Origin: Branchinecta lynchi
Taxonomy: Eukaryota; Arthropoda; Branchiopoda; Anostraca; Branchinectidae
Reading direction: 5' to 3'
NCBI GenBank assembly: GCA_023053575.1
Contig: JAKZAP010000118.1
Span: forward strand, 60,189-124,188
DNA length: 64,000 bases
Shown here: piece after piece, positions 12,867 to 27,200 of the stretch
Numbering within the stretch: position 1 is the stretch's first letter
Layout: each line of letters opens with the position of its first letter
Notes under the pieces: generated by a model
The model's database searches: none
Told to the model about the DNA's origin: nothing
Seen by the model: only the letters and a program-made list of their open reading frames with translations
Position numbers and translations under genes: made by a program

Positions 12867-15800
12867 TCCCACAAGGTTTGTTTTCCCACTGTGTTGGTTT
12901 TCCCAAAAGGTTCGCTTTCCCGCAAGGTTGGTTTTCCCACAAGGTTTGTTTCCCCACAAGGTTTGTTTTCCCATAAGGTTTGTTTTCCCACAAGGTTTGT
13001 TTTCCCACAAGGTTTGTTTTCCCACAAGGTTTGTTTTCCCACAAGGTAGGTTTTCCCGCAAGGTTGGTTTTCCCAAAAGGTTTGTTTTTCCACTGTGTTG
13101 GTTTTCCCATAAGGTTCGCTTTTCCACAAGGTTGGTTTTCCCACAAGGTTGGTTTTCCCGAAAGGTTTGTTTCCCCACAAGGTTGGTTTTCCCACAAGGT
13201 TGGTTTTCCCGCAGGGTTTGTTTTCCCACAAGGTTAGTTTTCCCGCAAGGTTTGTTTTCCCACAAGGTTAGTTTTCCCACAAGGTTTGTTTCCCCACAAG
13301 GTTTGTTTCCCCACAAGGTTTGTTTTCCCACAAGGTTTGTTTTCCCACAAGGTTTGTTTTCCCCCAAGGTTGGTTTACCCATAAGGTTGGTTTTCCCACA
13401 AGGTTTGTTTTCTCACAAGGTTTGTTTTCCCACTAGGTTGTTTTTCCGACTAGGTTGGTTTTCCCACAAGGTTTGTTTTCCCACAAGCTTTGTTTTCCCC
13501 CAAGGTTGGTTTTCCCGCAAGGTTGGTTTTAACAAATGTTTGTTTTCCCACTGTGTTGGTTTTCCCAAAAGGTTCGTTTTCCCGCAAGGTTGGTTTTCCC
13601 ACAAGGTTTGTTTCCCCACAAGGTTTGTTTTCTCATAAGGTTTGTTTCCCCACAAGGTTTGTTTTCCCACTGGGTTTGTTTTCCCATAAGGTTGGTTTTC
13701 CCACAAGGTTTGTTTTCTCACAAGGTTTGTTTTCCCACTAGGTTTGTTTCCCCACAAGGTTTGTTTTCTCACAAGGTTTGTTTTCCCACAAGGCTTGTTT
13801 TCCCACAAGGTTTGTTTTCCCACAAGGTTTGTTTTCCCACAAGGTTTGTTTTCCCGAAAGGTATGTTTCCCCACAAGGTTGGTTTTCCCACAAGGTTGGT
13901 ATTCCCGCAGGGTTTGTTTTCCCACAAGTTTAGTTTTCCCGCAAGGTTTGTTTTCCCACAAGGTTAGTTTTCCCGAAAGGTTTGTTTCCCCACAAGGTTG
14001 GTTTTCCCACAAGGTTTGTTTCCCCCCAAGGTTTGTTTTCTCACAAGGATTGTTTTCTCACAAGGTTTGTTTTCCCACTAGGTTTGTTTCCCCACAAGGT
14101 TTGTTTTCCCACAAGGTTTGTTTTCCCCCAAGGTTGGTTTTCCCGCAAGGTTGGTTTTCCCACAAGGTTTTTTTCCCACTATGTTGGTTTTCCCAAAAGG
14201 TTCGCTTTCCCACAAGGTTGGTTTTCCCACAAGGTTGGTTTTCCCGCAGGATTGCTTTCCCCATAAGGTTGGTTTTCCCACAAGGTTTGTTTTCCCACAA
14301 GGTTAGTTTTCCCACAAGGTTTGTTTCCCCACAAGGTTTGTTTCCCCACAAGGTTTGTTTTCCCACAAGGATTGTTTTCTCAAAAGGTTTGTTTTCCCAC
14401 TGTGTTGGTTTTCCCAAAAGGTTCGCTTTCCCGCAAGGTTTGTTTTCCCACAAGGTTTGTTTTCCCACAAGGTTTGTTTTCCCACAAGGATTGTTTTCTC
14501 ACAAGGTTTGTTTTCCCACTGTGTTGGTTTTCCCAAAAGGTTCGTTTTCCCACAAGGTTTGTTTTCTCACAAGGTTTGTTTTCCCACTAGGTTGTTTTTC
14601 CCACTAGGTTGGTTTTCCCACAAGGTTTGTTTTCCCACAAGCTTTGTTTTCCCCCAAGGTTGGTTTTCCCGCAAGGTTGGTTTTAACACAAGGTTTGTTT
14701 TCCCACTGTGTTGGTTTTCCCAAAAGGTTCGCTTTCCCGCAAGGTTGGTTTTCCCACAAGGTTTGTTTCCCCACAAGGTTTGTTTTCCCATAAGGTTTGT
14801 TTTCCCACAAGGTTTGTTTTCCCACAAGGTTTGTTTTCCCACAAGGTTTGTTTTCCCACAAGGTTGGTTTTCCCGAAAGGTTTGTTTCCTCACAAGGTTT
14901 GTTTTCCCACTAGGTTTGTTTTCCCATAAGGTTGGTTTTCCCACAAGGTTTGTTTTCTCACAAGGTTTGTTTTCCCACTAGGTTTGTTTCCCCACAAGGT
15001 TTGTTTTCTCACAAGGTTTGTTTTCCCACAAGGTTTGTTTTCCCACAAGGTTTGTTTTCCCACAAGGTTTGTTTTCCCACAAGGTTGGTTTTCCCGAAAG
15101 GTTTGTTTCCCCACAAGGTTGGTTTTCCCACAAGGTTGGTATTCCCGCAGGGTTTGTTTTCCCACAAGGTTAGTTTTCCCGCAAGGTTTGTTTCCCCACA
15201 AGGTTTGTTTTCCCACAAGGATTGTTTTCCCACTAGGTTTGTTTCCCCACAAAGTTTGTTTTCCCACAAGGTTTGTTTTCCCCCAAGGTTGGTTTTCCCG
15301 CAAGGTTGGTTTTCCCACAAGGTTTGTTTTCCCACTGTGTTGGTTTTCCCAAAAGGTTCGCTTTCCCACAAGGTTGGTCTTCCCACAAGGTTGGTTTTCC
15401 CGCAGGGTTGCTTTCCCCATAAGGTTGGTTTTCCCACAAGGTTTGTTTTCTCACAAGGTTTGTTTTCCCACTAGGTTGTTTTTCCCACTAGGTTGGTTTT
15501 CCCACAAGGTTTGATTTCCCACAAGCTTTTTTTTCCCCCAAGGTTGGTTTTCCCGCAAGGTTGGTTTTCCCACAAGGTTTGTTTTCCCACTGTGTTGGTT
15601 TTCCCAAAAGGTTCGCTTTCCCGCAAGGTTGGTTTTCCCACAAGGTTTGTTTCCCCACAAGGTTTGTTTTCCCATAAGGTTTGTTTTCCCACAAGGTTTG
15701 TTTTCCCACAAGGTTTGTTTTCCCACAAGGTTTGTTTTCCCACAAGGTTGGTTTTCCCGCAAGGTTGGTTTTCCCACAAGGTTTGTTTTCCCACTGTGTT

Positions 15801-18800
15801 GGTTTTCCCAAAAGGTTCGCTTTCCCACAAGGATGGTTTTCCCACAAGGTTGGTTTTCCCGCAGGGTTGCTTTCAGCATAAGGTTTGTTTTCCCACAAGG
15901 TTTGTTCTCCCACAAGGTTTGTTTTCCCACAAGGTTGGTTTTCCCGCAAGGTTGGTTTTCATAAAAGGTTTGTTTTCCCACTGTGTTGGTTTTCCCAAAA
16001 GGTTCACTTTCCCACAAGGTTGGTTTTCCCACAAGGTTGGTTTTCCCGCAGGGTTGCTTTCCCCATAAGGTTTGTTTTCCCACAAGGTTTGTGCTCCCAC
16101 AAGGTTTGTTTTCCCACAAGGTTGGTTTTCCCGCAAGGTTGGTTTTCCCACAAGGTTTGTTTTCCCACTGTGTTGGTTTTCCCAAAAGGTTCGCTTTCCC
16201 ACAAGGTTGGTTTTCCCACAAGGTTGGTTTTCCCGCAGGGTTGCTTTCCCCATAAGGTTTGTTTTCCCACAAGGTTTGTTTCCCCACAAGGTTGGTTTTC
16301 CCACAAGGTTGGTTTTCCCGCAGGTTTTGTTTTCCCACAAGGTTAGTTTTCCCGCAAGGTTTGTTTTCCCACAAGGTTAGTTTTCCCACAAGGTTTGTTT
16401 CCCCACAAGGTTTGTTTCCCCACAAGGTTTGTTTTCCCACAAGGATTGTTTTCTCACAAGGTTTGTTTTCCCACTGTGTTGGTTTTCCCAAAAGGTTCGC
16501 TTTCCCGCAAGGTTGGTTTTCCCACAAGGTTTGTTTCCCCACAAGGTTTGTTTTCCCATAAGGTTTGTTTTCCCACAAGGTTTGTTTTCCCACAAGGTTT
16601 GTTTTCCCACAAGGTTTGTTTTCCCACAAGGTAGGTTTTCCCGCAAGGTTGGTTTTCCCAAAAGGTTTGTTTTTCCACTGTGTTGGTTTTCCCATAAGGT
16701 TCGCTTTTCCACAAGGTTGGTTTTCCCACAAGGTTGGTTTTCCCGAAAGGTTTGTTTCCCCACAAGGTTGGTTTTCCCACAAGGTTGGTTTTCCCGCAGG
16801 GTTTGTTTTCCCACAAGGTTAGTTTTCCCGCAAGGTTTGTTTTCCCACAAGGTTAGTTTTCCCACAAGGTTTGTTTCCCCACAAGGTTTGTTTCCCCACA
16901 AGGTTTGTTTTCCCACAAGGTTTGTTTTCCCACAAGGTTTGTTTTCCCCCAAGGTTGGTTTACCCATAAGGTTGGTTTTCCCACAAGGTTTGTTTTCTCA
17001 CAAGGTTTGTTTTCCCACTAGGTTGTTTTTCCGACTAGGTTGGTTTTCCCACAAGGTTTGTTTTCCCACAAGCTTTGTTTTCCCCCAAGGTTGGTTTTCC
17101 CGCAAGATTGGTTTTAACAAATGTTTGTTTTCCCACTGTGTTGGTTTTCCCAAAAGGTTCGTTTTCCCGCAAGGTTGGTTTTCCCACAAGGTTTGTTTCC
17201 CCACAAGGTTTGTTTTCTCATAAGGTTTGTTTCCCCACAAGGTTTGTTTTCCCACTGGGTTTGTTTTCCCATAAGGTAGGTTTTCCCACAAGGTTTGTTT
17301 TCTCACAAGGTTTGTTTTCCCACTAGGTTTGTTTCCCCACAAGGTTTGTTTTCTCACAAGGTTTGTTTTCCCACAAGGCTTGTTTTCCCACAAGGTTTGT
17401 TTTCCCACAAGGTTTGTTTTCCCACAAGGTTTGTTTTCCCGAAAGGTATGTTTCCCCACAAGGTTGGTTTTCCCACAAGGTTGGTATTCCCGCAGGGTTT
17501 GTTTTCCCACAAGTTTAGTTTTCCCGCAAGGTTTGTTTTCCCACAAGGTTAGTTTTCCCGAAAGGTTTGTTTCCCCACAAGGTTGGTTTTCCCACAAGGT
17601 TTGTTTCCCCCCAAGGTTTGTTTTCTCACAAGGATTGTTTTCTCACAAGGTTTGTTTTCCCACTAGGTTTGTTTCCCCACAAGGTTTGTTTTCCCACAAG
17701 GTTTGTTTTCCCCCAAGGTTGGTTTTCCCGCAAGGTTGGTTTTCCCACAAGGTTTTTTTCCCACTATGTTGGTTTTCCCAAAAGGTTCGCTTTCCCACAA
17801 GGTTGGTTTTCCCACAAGGTTGGTTTTCCCGCAGGATTGCTTTCCCCATAAGGTTGGTTTTCCCACAAGGTTTGTTTTCCCACAAGGTTAGTTTTCCCAC
17901 AAGGTTTGTTTCCCCACAAGGTTTGTTTCCCCACAAGGTTTGTTTTCCCACAAGGATTGTTTTCTCAAAAGGTTTGTTTTCCCACTGTGTTGGTTTTCCC
18001 AAAAGGTTCGCTTTCCCGCAAGGTTTGTTTTCCCACAAGGTTTGTTTTCCCACAAGGTTTGTTTTCCCACAAGGATTGTTTTCTCACAAGGTTTGTTTTC
18101 CCACTGTGTTGGTTTTCCCAAAAGGTTCGTTTTCCCACAAGGTTTGTTTTCTCACAAGGTTTGTTTTCCCACTAGGTTGTTTTTCCCACTAGGTTGGTTT
18201 TCCCACAAGGTTTGTTTTCCCACAAGCTTTGTTTTCCCCCAAGGTTGGTTTTCCCGCAAGGTTGGTTTTAACACAAGGTTTGTTTTCCCACTGTGTTGGT
18301 TTTCCCAAAAGGTTCGCTTTCCCGCAAGGTTGGTTTTCCCACAAGGTTTGTTTCCCCACAAGGTTTGTTTTCCCATAAGGTTTGTTTTCCCACAAGGTTT
18401 GTTTTCCCACAAGGTTTGTTTTCCCACAAGGTTTGTTTTCCCACAAGGTTGGTTTTCCCGAAAGGTTTGTTTCCCCACAAGGTTTGTTTTCCCACTAGGT
18501 TTGTTTTCCCATAAGGTTGGTTTTCCCACAAGGTTTGTTTTCTCACAAGGTTTGTTTTCCCACTAGGTTTGTTTCCCCACAAGGTTTGTTTTCTCACAAG
18601 GTTGTTTTCCCACAAGGTTTGTTTTCCCACAAGGTTTGTTTTCCCACAAGGTTTGTTTTCCCACAAGGTTGGTTTTCCCGAAAGGTTTGTTTCCCCACAA
18701 GGTTGGTTTTCCCACAAGGTTGGTATTCCCGCAGGGTTTGTTTTCCCACAAGGTTAGTTTTCCCGCAAGGTTTGTTTCCCCACAAGGTTTGTTTTCCCAC

Positions 18801-20036
18801 AAGGATTGTTTTCCCACTAGGTTTGTTTCCCCACAAGGTTTGTTTTCCCACAAGGTTTGTTTTCCCCCAAGGTTGGTTTTCCCGCAAGGTTGGTTTTCCC
18901 ACAAGGTTTGTTTTCCCACTGTGTTGGTTTTCCCAAAAGGTTCGCTTTCCCACAAGGTTGGTCTTCCCACAAGGTTGGTTTTCCCGCAGGGTTGCTTTCC
19001 CCATAAGGTTGGTTTTCCCACAAGGTTTGTTTTCTCACAAGGTTTGTTTTCCCACTAGGTTGTTTTTCCCACTAGGTTGGTTTTCCCACAAGGTTTGATT
19101 TCCCACAAGCTTTTTTTTCCCCCAAGGTTGGTTTTCCCGCAAGGTTGGTTTTCCCACAAGGTTTGTTTTCCCTCTGTGTTGGTTTTCCCAAAAGGTTCGC
19201 TTTCCCGCAAGGTTGGTTTTCCCACAAGGTTTGTTTCCCCACAAGGTTTGTTTTCCCATAAGGTTTGTTTTCCCACAAGGTTTGTTTTCCCACAAGGTTT
19301 GTTTTCCCACAAGGTTTGTTTTCCCACAAGGTTGGTTTTCCCGCAAGGTTGGTTTTCCCACAAGGTTTGTTTTCCCACTGTGTTGGTTTTCCCAAAAGGT
19401 TCGCTTTCCCACAAGGATGGTTTTCCCACAAGGTTGGTTTTCCCGCAGGGTTGCTTTCAGCATAAGGTTTGTTTTCCCACAAGGTTTGTTCTCCCACAAG
19501 GTTTGTTTTCCCACAAGGTTGGTTTTCCCGCAAGGTTGGTTTTCATAAAAGGTTTGTTTTCCCACTGTGTTGGTTTTCCCAAAAGGTTCACTTTCCCACA
19601 AGGTTGGTTTTCCCACAAGGTTGGTTTTCCCGCAGGGTTGCTTTCCCCATAAGGTTTGTTTTCCCACAAGGTTTGTGCTCCCACAAGGTTTGTTTTCCCA
19701 CAAGGTTGGTTTTCCCGCAAGGTTGGTTTTCCCACAAGGTTTGTTTTCCCACTGTGTTGGTTTTCCCAAAAGGTTCGCTTTCCCACAAGGTTGGTTTTCC
19801 CACAAGGTTGGTTTTCCCGCAGGGTTGCTTTCCCCATAAGGTTTGTTTTCCCACAAGGTTTGTTTCCCCACAAGGTTGGTTTTCCCACAAGGTTGGTTTT
19901 CCCGCAGGTTTTGTTTTCCCACAAGGTTAGTTTTCCCGCAAGGTTTGTTTTCCCACAAGGTTAGTTTTCCCACAAGGTTTGTTTCCCCACAAGGTTTGTT
20001 TCCCCACAAGGTTTGTTTTCCCACAAGGATTGTTTT
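12867..20036 (-). repeat. Tandem duplication of a ~3,585-bp block
   Basis: Bases about 12867-16451 and 16452-20036 are direct copies, with landmarks 3,585 bp apart in the first half (13490/17075, 14058/17643) and 3,584 bp apart in the second (15471/19055, 16259/19843). Differences are few: single substitutions such as the TCACAAGG/CCACAAGG differences near 14891 and 18475, and a missing monomer plus a single-base loss around 18600. The rare variants GGTTTTAACAAATG (about 13527 and 17112) and CTTTCAGCATAAGG (about 15868 and 19453) occur in both copies. Confidence 0.9.
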
Positions 20037-20216
20037 CTCACAAGGTTTGTTTTCCCACTGTGTTGGTTTTCCCAAAAGGTTCGCTTTCCCGCAAGGTTGG
20101 TTTTCCCACAAGGTTGGTTTTCCCGCAGGGTTTGTTTCCCCATAAGGTTGGTTTTCCCACAAGGTTTGTTTTCTCACAAGGTTTGTTTTTCAACAAGGTT
20201 TGTTTTCCCACAAGGT

Positions 20217-20965
20217 TAGTTTTCCCGAAAGGTTTGTTTCCCCACAAGGTGGGTTTTCCCACAAGGTTGGTTTTCCCGCAGGGTTTGTTTTCCCACAAGG
20301 TTAGTTTTCCCGCAAGGTTTGTTTCCCCACAAGGTTTGTTTTCCCACAAGGATTGTTTTCTCACAAGGTTTGATTTCCTACTAGGTTTGTTTCCCCACAA
20401 GGTTTGTTTTCCCACAAGGTTTGCTTTCCCCCAAGGTTGGTTTTCCCGCAAGGTTGGTTTTCCCACAAGGTTTGTTTTCCCACTGTGTTGGTTTTCCCAA
20501 AAGGTTCGCTTTCCCACAAGGTTGGTTTTCCCACAAGGTTGGTTTTCCCGCAGGGTTGCTTTACCCATAAGGTTGGTTTTCCCACAAGGTTGGTTTTCCC
20601 ACAAGGTTAGTTTTCCCGAAAGGTTTGTTTCCCCACAAGGTGGGTTTTCCCACAAGGTTGGTTTTCCCGCAGGGTTTGTTTTCCCACAAGGTTAGTTTTC
20701 CCGCAAGGTTTGTTTCCCCACAAGGTTTGTTTTCTCACAAGGTTTGATTTCCGACTAGGTTTGTTTCCCCACAAGGTTTGTTTTCCCACAAGGTTTGCTT
20801 TCCCCCAAGGTTGGTTTTCCCGCAAGGTTGGTTTTCCCACAAGGTTTGTTTTCCCACTGTGTTGGTTTTCCCAAAAGGTTCGCTTTCCCACAAGGTTGGT
20901 TTTCCCACAAGGTTGGTTTTCCCGCAGGGTTGCTTTACCCATAAGGTTGGTTTTCCCACAAGGTT
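20217..20965 (-). repeat. Local 374-391-bp tandem duplication
   Basis: Two direct copies start at about 20217 and 20608. The first part is offset by 391 bp and the remainder by 374 bp (22 monomers), a difference of exactly one monomer. Shared rare variants are the GGGTTTTCCC unit (about 20250 and 20641), TTTGATTTCC (about 20370 and 20744) and TTTACCCATAAGG (about 20560 and 20935). Confidence 0.8.
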
Positions 20966-21253
20966 TGTTTTCTCACAAGGTTTGTTTTCCCACTAGGTTG
21001 TTTTTCCCACTAGGTTGGTTTTTCCCACTAGGTTGGTTTTCCCACAAGCTTTGTTTTCCCCCAAGGTTGGTTTTCCCGCAAGGTTGGTTTTAACACAAGG
21101 TTTGTTTTCCCACTGTGTTGGTTTTCTCAAAAGGTTCGCTATCCCGCAAGGTTGGTTTTCCCACAAGGTTTGTTTCCCCACAAGGTTTGTTTTCCCATAA
21201 GGTTTGTTTCCCCACAAGGTTTGTTTTCCCACTAGGTTTGTTTTCCCATAAGG

Positions 21254-24200
21254 TTGGTTTTCCCACAAGGTTTGTTTTCTCACAAGGTTTGTTTTCCCAC
21301 TAGGTTTGTTTCCCCACAAGGTTTGTTTTCTCACAAGGTTTGTTTTCCCACAAGGTTTGTTTTCCCCCAAGGTTGGTCTTCCCGCAAGGTTGGTTTTCCC
21401 ACAAGGTTTGTTTTCCCACTGTGTTGGTTTTCCCAAAAGGTTCGCTTTCCCACAAGGTTGGTCTTCCCACAAGGTTGGTTTTCCCGCAGGGTTGCTTTCC
21501 CCATAAGGTTGGTTTTCCCACAAGGTTTGTTTTCTCACAAGGTTTGTTTTCCCACTAGGTTGTTTTTCCCACTAGGTTGGTTTTCCCACAAGGTTTGATT
21601 TCCCACAAGCTTTTTTTTCCCCCAAGGTTGGTTTTCCCGCAAGGTTGGTTTTCCCACAAGGTTTGTTTTCCCACTGTGTTGGTTTTCCCAAAAGGTTCGC
21701 TTTCCCGCAAGGTTGGTTTTCCCACAAGGTTTGTTTCCCCACAAGGTTTGTTTTCCCATAAGGTTTGTTTTCCCACAAGGTTTGTTTTCCCACAAGGTTT
21801 GTTTTCCCACAAGGTTGGTTTTCCCAAAAGGTTCGCTTTCCCACAAGGTTGGTTTTCCCACAAGGTTGGTTTTCCCGCAGGGTTGCTTTACCCATAAGGT
21901 TGGTTTTCCCACAAGGTTTGTTTTCAAACAAGGTTTGTTTTCCCACTAGGTTGTTTTTCCCACTAGGTTGGTTTTCCCACTAGGTTTGTTTTCCCACAAG
22001 CTTTGTTTTCGACCAAGGTTGGTTTTCCCATCAGGTTTGTTTCCCCACAAGGTTTGTTTTCCCACTAGGTTTGTTTCCCCACAAGGTTTGTTTTCTCACA
22101 AGGTTTGTTTTCCCACAAGGTTTGTTTTCCCACAAGGTTTGTTTTCCCACAAGGTTTGTTTCCCCACAAGGTTTGTTTTCCCACTAGGTTTGTTTCCCCA
22201 CAAGGTTTGTTTTCTCACAAGGTTTGTTTTCCCACAAGGTTTGTTTTCCCACAAGGTTTGTTTCCCCACAAGGTTTGTTTTCCCATAGGTTTGTTTCCCC
22301 ACAAGGTTTGTTTTCCCACTAGGTTTGTTTTCCCATAAGGTTGGTTTTCCCACAAGGTTTGTTTTCTCACAAGGTTTGTTTTCCCACTAGGTTTGTTTCC
22401 CCACAAGGTTTGTTTTCTCACAAGGTTTGTTTTCCCACAAGGTTTGTTTTCCCACAAGGTTTGTTTTCCCACAAGGTTTGTTTTCCCACAAGGTTTGTTT
22501 TCCCGAAAGGTTTGTTTCTCCACAAGGTTGGTTTTCCCACAAGGTTGGTATTCCCGCAGGGTTTGTTTTCCCACAAGTTTAGTTTTCCCGCAAGGTTTGT
22601 TTCCCCACAAGGTTTGTTTTCCCACAAGGATTGTTTTCCCACTAGGTTTGTTTCCCCACAAGGTTTGTTTTCCCACAAGGTTTGTTTTCCCCCAAGGTTG
22701 GTTTTCCCGCAAGGTTGGTTTTCCCACAAGGTTTGTTTTCCCACTGTGTTGGTTTTCCCAAAAGGTTCGCTTTCCCACAAGGTTGGTTTTCCCACAAGGT
22801 TGGTTTTCCCGCAGGGTTGCTTTCCCCATAAGGTTGGTTTTCCCACAAGGTTTGTTTTCTCACAAGGTTTGTTTTCCCACTAGGTTGTTTTTTCCCACTA
22901 GGTTGGTTTTCCCACAAGGTTTGTTTTCCCACAAGCTTTGTTTTCCCCCAAGGTTGGTTTTCCCGCAAGGTTGGTTTTCCCACAAGGTTTGTTTTCCCAC
23001 TGTGTTGGTTTTCCCAAAAAGTTCGCTTTCCCGCAAGGTTGGTTTTCCCACAAGGTTTGTTTCCCCACAAGGTTTGTTTTCCCATAAGGTTTGTTTTCCC
23101 ACAAGGTTGGTTTTCCCACAAGGTTTGTTTTCCCACAAGGTTTGTTTTCCCACAAGGTTGGTTTTCCCACAAGGTTGGTTTTCCCACAAGGTTTGTGTTC
23201 CCCCTGTGTTGGTTTTCCCAAAAGGTTCGCTTTCCCACAAGGTAGGTTTTCCCACAAGGTTGGTTTTCCCGCAGGGTTGCTTTCCCCATAAGGTTTGTTT
23301 TCCCACAAGGTCTGTTTTCCCACAAGGTTTGTTTTCCCACAAGGTTTGTTTTCCCGAAAGGTTTGTTCCCCCACAAGGTTGGTTTTCCCACAAGGTTGGT
23401 TTTCCCGCAGGGTTTGTTTTCCCACAAGGTTAGTTTTCCCGCAAGGTTTGTTTTCCCACAAGGTTAGCTTTCCCACAAGGTTTGTTTCCCCACAAGGTTT
23501 GTTTCCCCACAAGGTTTGTTTTCCCACAAGGTTTGTTTTCTCACAAGGTTTGTTTTCCCACAAGGTTTGTTTTCCCACAAGGTTTGTTTTCCCACAAGGT
23601 TTGTTTTCCCACAAGGTTGGTTTTCACGCAAGGTTGGTTTTCCCACAAGGTTTGTTTTCCCACTGTGTTGGTTTTCCCAAAAGGTTCGCTTTCCCACAAG
23701 GTTGGTTTTCCCACAAGGTTGGTTTTCCCGCAGGGTTGCTTTCAGCATAAGGTTTGTTTTCCCACAAGGTTCGTTCTCCCACAAGGTTTGTTTTCCCACA
23801 AGGTTGGTTTTCCCGCAAGGTTGGTTTTCCCACAAGGTTTGTTTTCCCACTGTGTTGGTTTTCCCAAAAGGTTCGCTTTCCCACAAGGTTGGTTTTCCCA
23901 CAAGGTTGGTTTTCCCGCAGGGTTGCTTTCCCCGTAAGGTTTGTTTTCCCACAAGGTTTGTTTTCCCACAACTTTTGTTTTCCCACAAGGTTGGTTTTCC
24001 CGAAAGGTTTGTTTCCCCACAAGGTTGGTTTTCCCACAAGGTTGGTTTTCCCGCAGGTTTTGTTTTCCCACAAGGAATGTTTTCCCGCAAGGTTTGTTTT
24101 CCCACAAGGTTAGTTTTCCCACAAGGTTTGTTTCCCCAAAAGGTTTGTTTCCCCACAAGGTTTGTTTTCCCACAAGGATTGTTTTCTCACAAGGTTTGTT

Positions 24201-27200
24201 TTCCCACTGTGTTGGTTTTCCCAAAAGGTTCGCTTTCCGGCAAGGTTGGTTTTCCCACAAGGTTGGTTTTCCCGCAGGGTTTGTTTCCCCATAAGGTTGG
24301 TTTTCCCACAAGGTTTGTTTTCTCACAAGGTTTGTTTTCCCACAAGGTTTGTTTTCCCACAAGTTTTGTTTTCCCACAAGGTTGGTTTTCCCGCAGGGTT
24401 TGTTTTCCCACAAGGTTAGTTTTCCCGAAAGGTTTGTTTCCCCACAAGGTTGGTTTTCCCACAAGGTTGGTATTCCCGCAGGGTTTGTTTTCCCACAAGT
24501 TTAGTTTTCCCGCAAGGTTTGTTTCCCCACAAGATTTGTTTTCCCACAAGGATTGTTTTCCCACTAGGTTTGTTTCCCCACAAGGTTTGTTTTCCCACAA
24601 GGTTTGTTTTCCCCCAAGGTTGGTTTTCCCGCAAGGTTGGTTTTCCCACAAGGTTTGTTTTCCCACTGTGTTGGTTTTCCCAAAAGGTTCGCTTTCCCAC
24701 AAGGTTGGTTTTCCCACAAGGTTGGTTTTCCCGCAGGGTTGCTTTCCCCATAAGGTTGGTTTTCCCACAAGGTTTGTTTTCTCACAAGGTTTGTTTTCCC
24801 ACTAGGTTGTTTTTTCCCACTAGGTTGGTTTTCCCACAAGGTTTGTTTTCCCACAAGCTTTGTTTTCCCCCAAGGTTGGTTTTCCCGCAAGGTTGGTTTT
24901 CCCACAAGGTTTGTTTTCCCACTGTGTTGGTTTTTCTCACAAGGTTTGTTTTCCCACAAGGTTTGTTTTCCCACAAGGTTTGTTTCCCCACAAGGTTTGT
25001 TTTCCCATAGGTTTGTTTCCCCACAAGGTTTGTTTTCCCACTAGGTTTGTTTTCCCATAAGGTTGGTTTTCCCACAAGGTTTGTTTTCCCACAAGGTTGG
25101 TTTTCCCGCAGGTTTTGTTTTCCCACAAGATTTGTTTTCCCACAAGGATTGTTTTCCCACTAGGTTTGTTTCCCCACAAGGTTTGTTTTCAGACAAGGTT
25201 TGTTTTCCCCCAAGGTTGGTTTTCCCGCAAGGTTGGTTTTCCCACAAGGTTTGTTTTCCCACTGTGTTGGTTTTCCCAAAAGGTTCGCTTTCCCACAAGG
25301 TTGGTTTTCCCACAAGGTTGGTTTTCCCGCAGGGTTGCTTTACCCATAAGGTTGGTTTTCCCACAAGGTTCGTTTTCTCACAAGGTTTGTTTTCCCACTA
25401 GGTTGTTTTTCCCACTAGGTTGGTTTTTCCCACTAGGTTTGTTTTCCCACAAGCTTTGTTTTCCCCCAAGGTTGGTTTTCCCGCAAGGTTGGTTTTAACA
25501 CAAGGTTTGTTTTCCCACTGTGTTGGTTTTCTCAAAAGGTTCGCTATCCCGCAAGGTTGGTTTTCCCACAAGGTTTGTTTTCCCATAAGGTTTGTTTCCC
25601 CACAAGGTTTGTTTTCCCACTAGGTTTGTTTTCCCATAAGGTTGGTTTTCCCACAAGGTTTGTTTTCTCACAAGGTTTGTTTTCCCACTAGGTTTGTTTC
25701 CCCACAAGGTTTGTTTTCTCACAAGGTTTGTTTTCCCACAAGGTTTGTTTTCCCCCAAGGTTGGTCTTCCCGCAAGGTTGGTTTTCCCACAAGGTTTGTT
25801 TTCCCACTGTGTTGGTTTTCCCAAAAGGTTCGCTTTCCCACAAGGTTGGTCTTCCCACAAGGTTGGTTTTCCCGCAGGGTTGCTTTCCCCATAAGGTTGG
25901 TTTTCCCACAAGGTTTGTTTTCTCACAAGGTTTGTTTTCCCACTAGGTTGTTTTTCCCACTAGGTTGGTTTTCCCACAAGGTTTGATTTCCCACAAGCTT
26001 TTTTTTCCCCCAAGGTTGGTTTTCCCGCAAGGTTGGTTTTCCCACAAGGTTTGTTTTCCCACTGTGTTGGTTTTCCCAAAAGGTTCGCTTTCCCGCAAGG
26101 TTGGTTTTCCCACAAGGTTTGTTTCCCCACAAGGTTTGTTTTCCCATAAGGTTTGTTTTCCCACAAGGTTTGTTTTCCCACAAGGTTTGTTTTCCCACAA
26201 GGTTGGTTTTCCCAAAAGGTTCGCTTTCCCACAAGGTTGGTTTTCCCACAAGGTTGGTTTTCCCGCAGGGTTGCTTTACCCATAAGGTTGGTTTTCCCAC
26301 AAGGTTTGTTTTCAAACAAGGTTTGTTTTCCCACTAGGTTGTTTTTCCCACTAGGTTGGTTTTCCCACTAGGTTTGTTTTCCCACAAGCTTTGTTTTCGA
26401 CCAAGGTTGGTTTTCCCATCAGGTTTGTTTCCCCACAAGGTTTGTTTTCCCACTAGGTTTGTTTCCCCACAAGGTTTGTTTTCTCACAAGGTTTGTTTTC
26501 CCACAAGGTTTGTTTTCCCACAAGGTTTGTTTCCCCACAAGGTTTGTTTTCCCACTAGGTTTGTTTCCCCACAAGGTTTGTTTTCTCACAAGGTTTGTTT
26601 TCCCACAAGGTTTGTTTTCCCACAAGGTTTGTTTCCCCACAAGGTTTGTTTTCCCATAGGTTTGTTTCCCCACAAGGTTTGTTTTCCCACTAGGTTTGTT
26701 TTCCCATAAGGTTGGTTTTCCCACAAGGTTTGTTTTCTCACAAGGTTTGTTTTCCCACTAGGTTTGTTTCCCCACAAGGTTTGTTTTCTCACAAGGTTTG
26801 TTTTCCCACAAGGTTTGTTTTCCCACAAGGTTTGTTTTCCCACAAGGTTTGTTTTCCCACAAGGTTTGTTTTCCCGAAAGGTTTGTTTCTCCACAAGGTT
26901 GGTTTTCCCACAAGGTTGGTATTCCCGCAGGGTTTGTTTTCCCACAAGTTTAGTTTTCCCGCAAGGTTTGTTTCCCCACAAGGTTTGTTTTCCCACAAGG
27001 ATTGTTTTCCCACTAGGTTTGTTTCCCCACAAGGTTTGTTTTCCCACAAGGTTTGTTTTCCCCCAAGGTTGGTTTTCCCGCAAGGTTGGTTTTCCCACAA
27101 GGTTTGTTTTCCCACTGTGTTGGTTTTCCCAAAAGGTTCGCTTTCCCACAAGGTTGGTTTTCCCACAAGGTTGGTTTTCCCGCAGGGTTGCTTTCCCCAT

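Noticed and set aside
12079..13638. 519-codon + strand frame across the orientation switch
   Set aside because: It is satellite on both sides of the junction, read first on one strand sense and then the other; an effect of the stop-free monomer.
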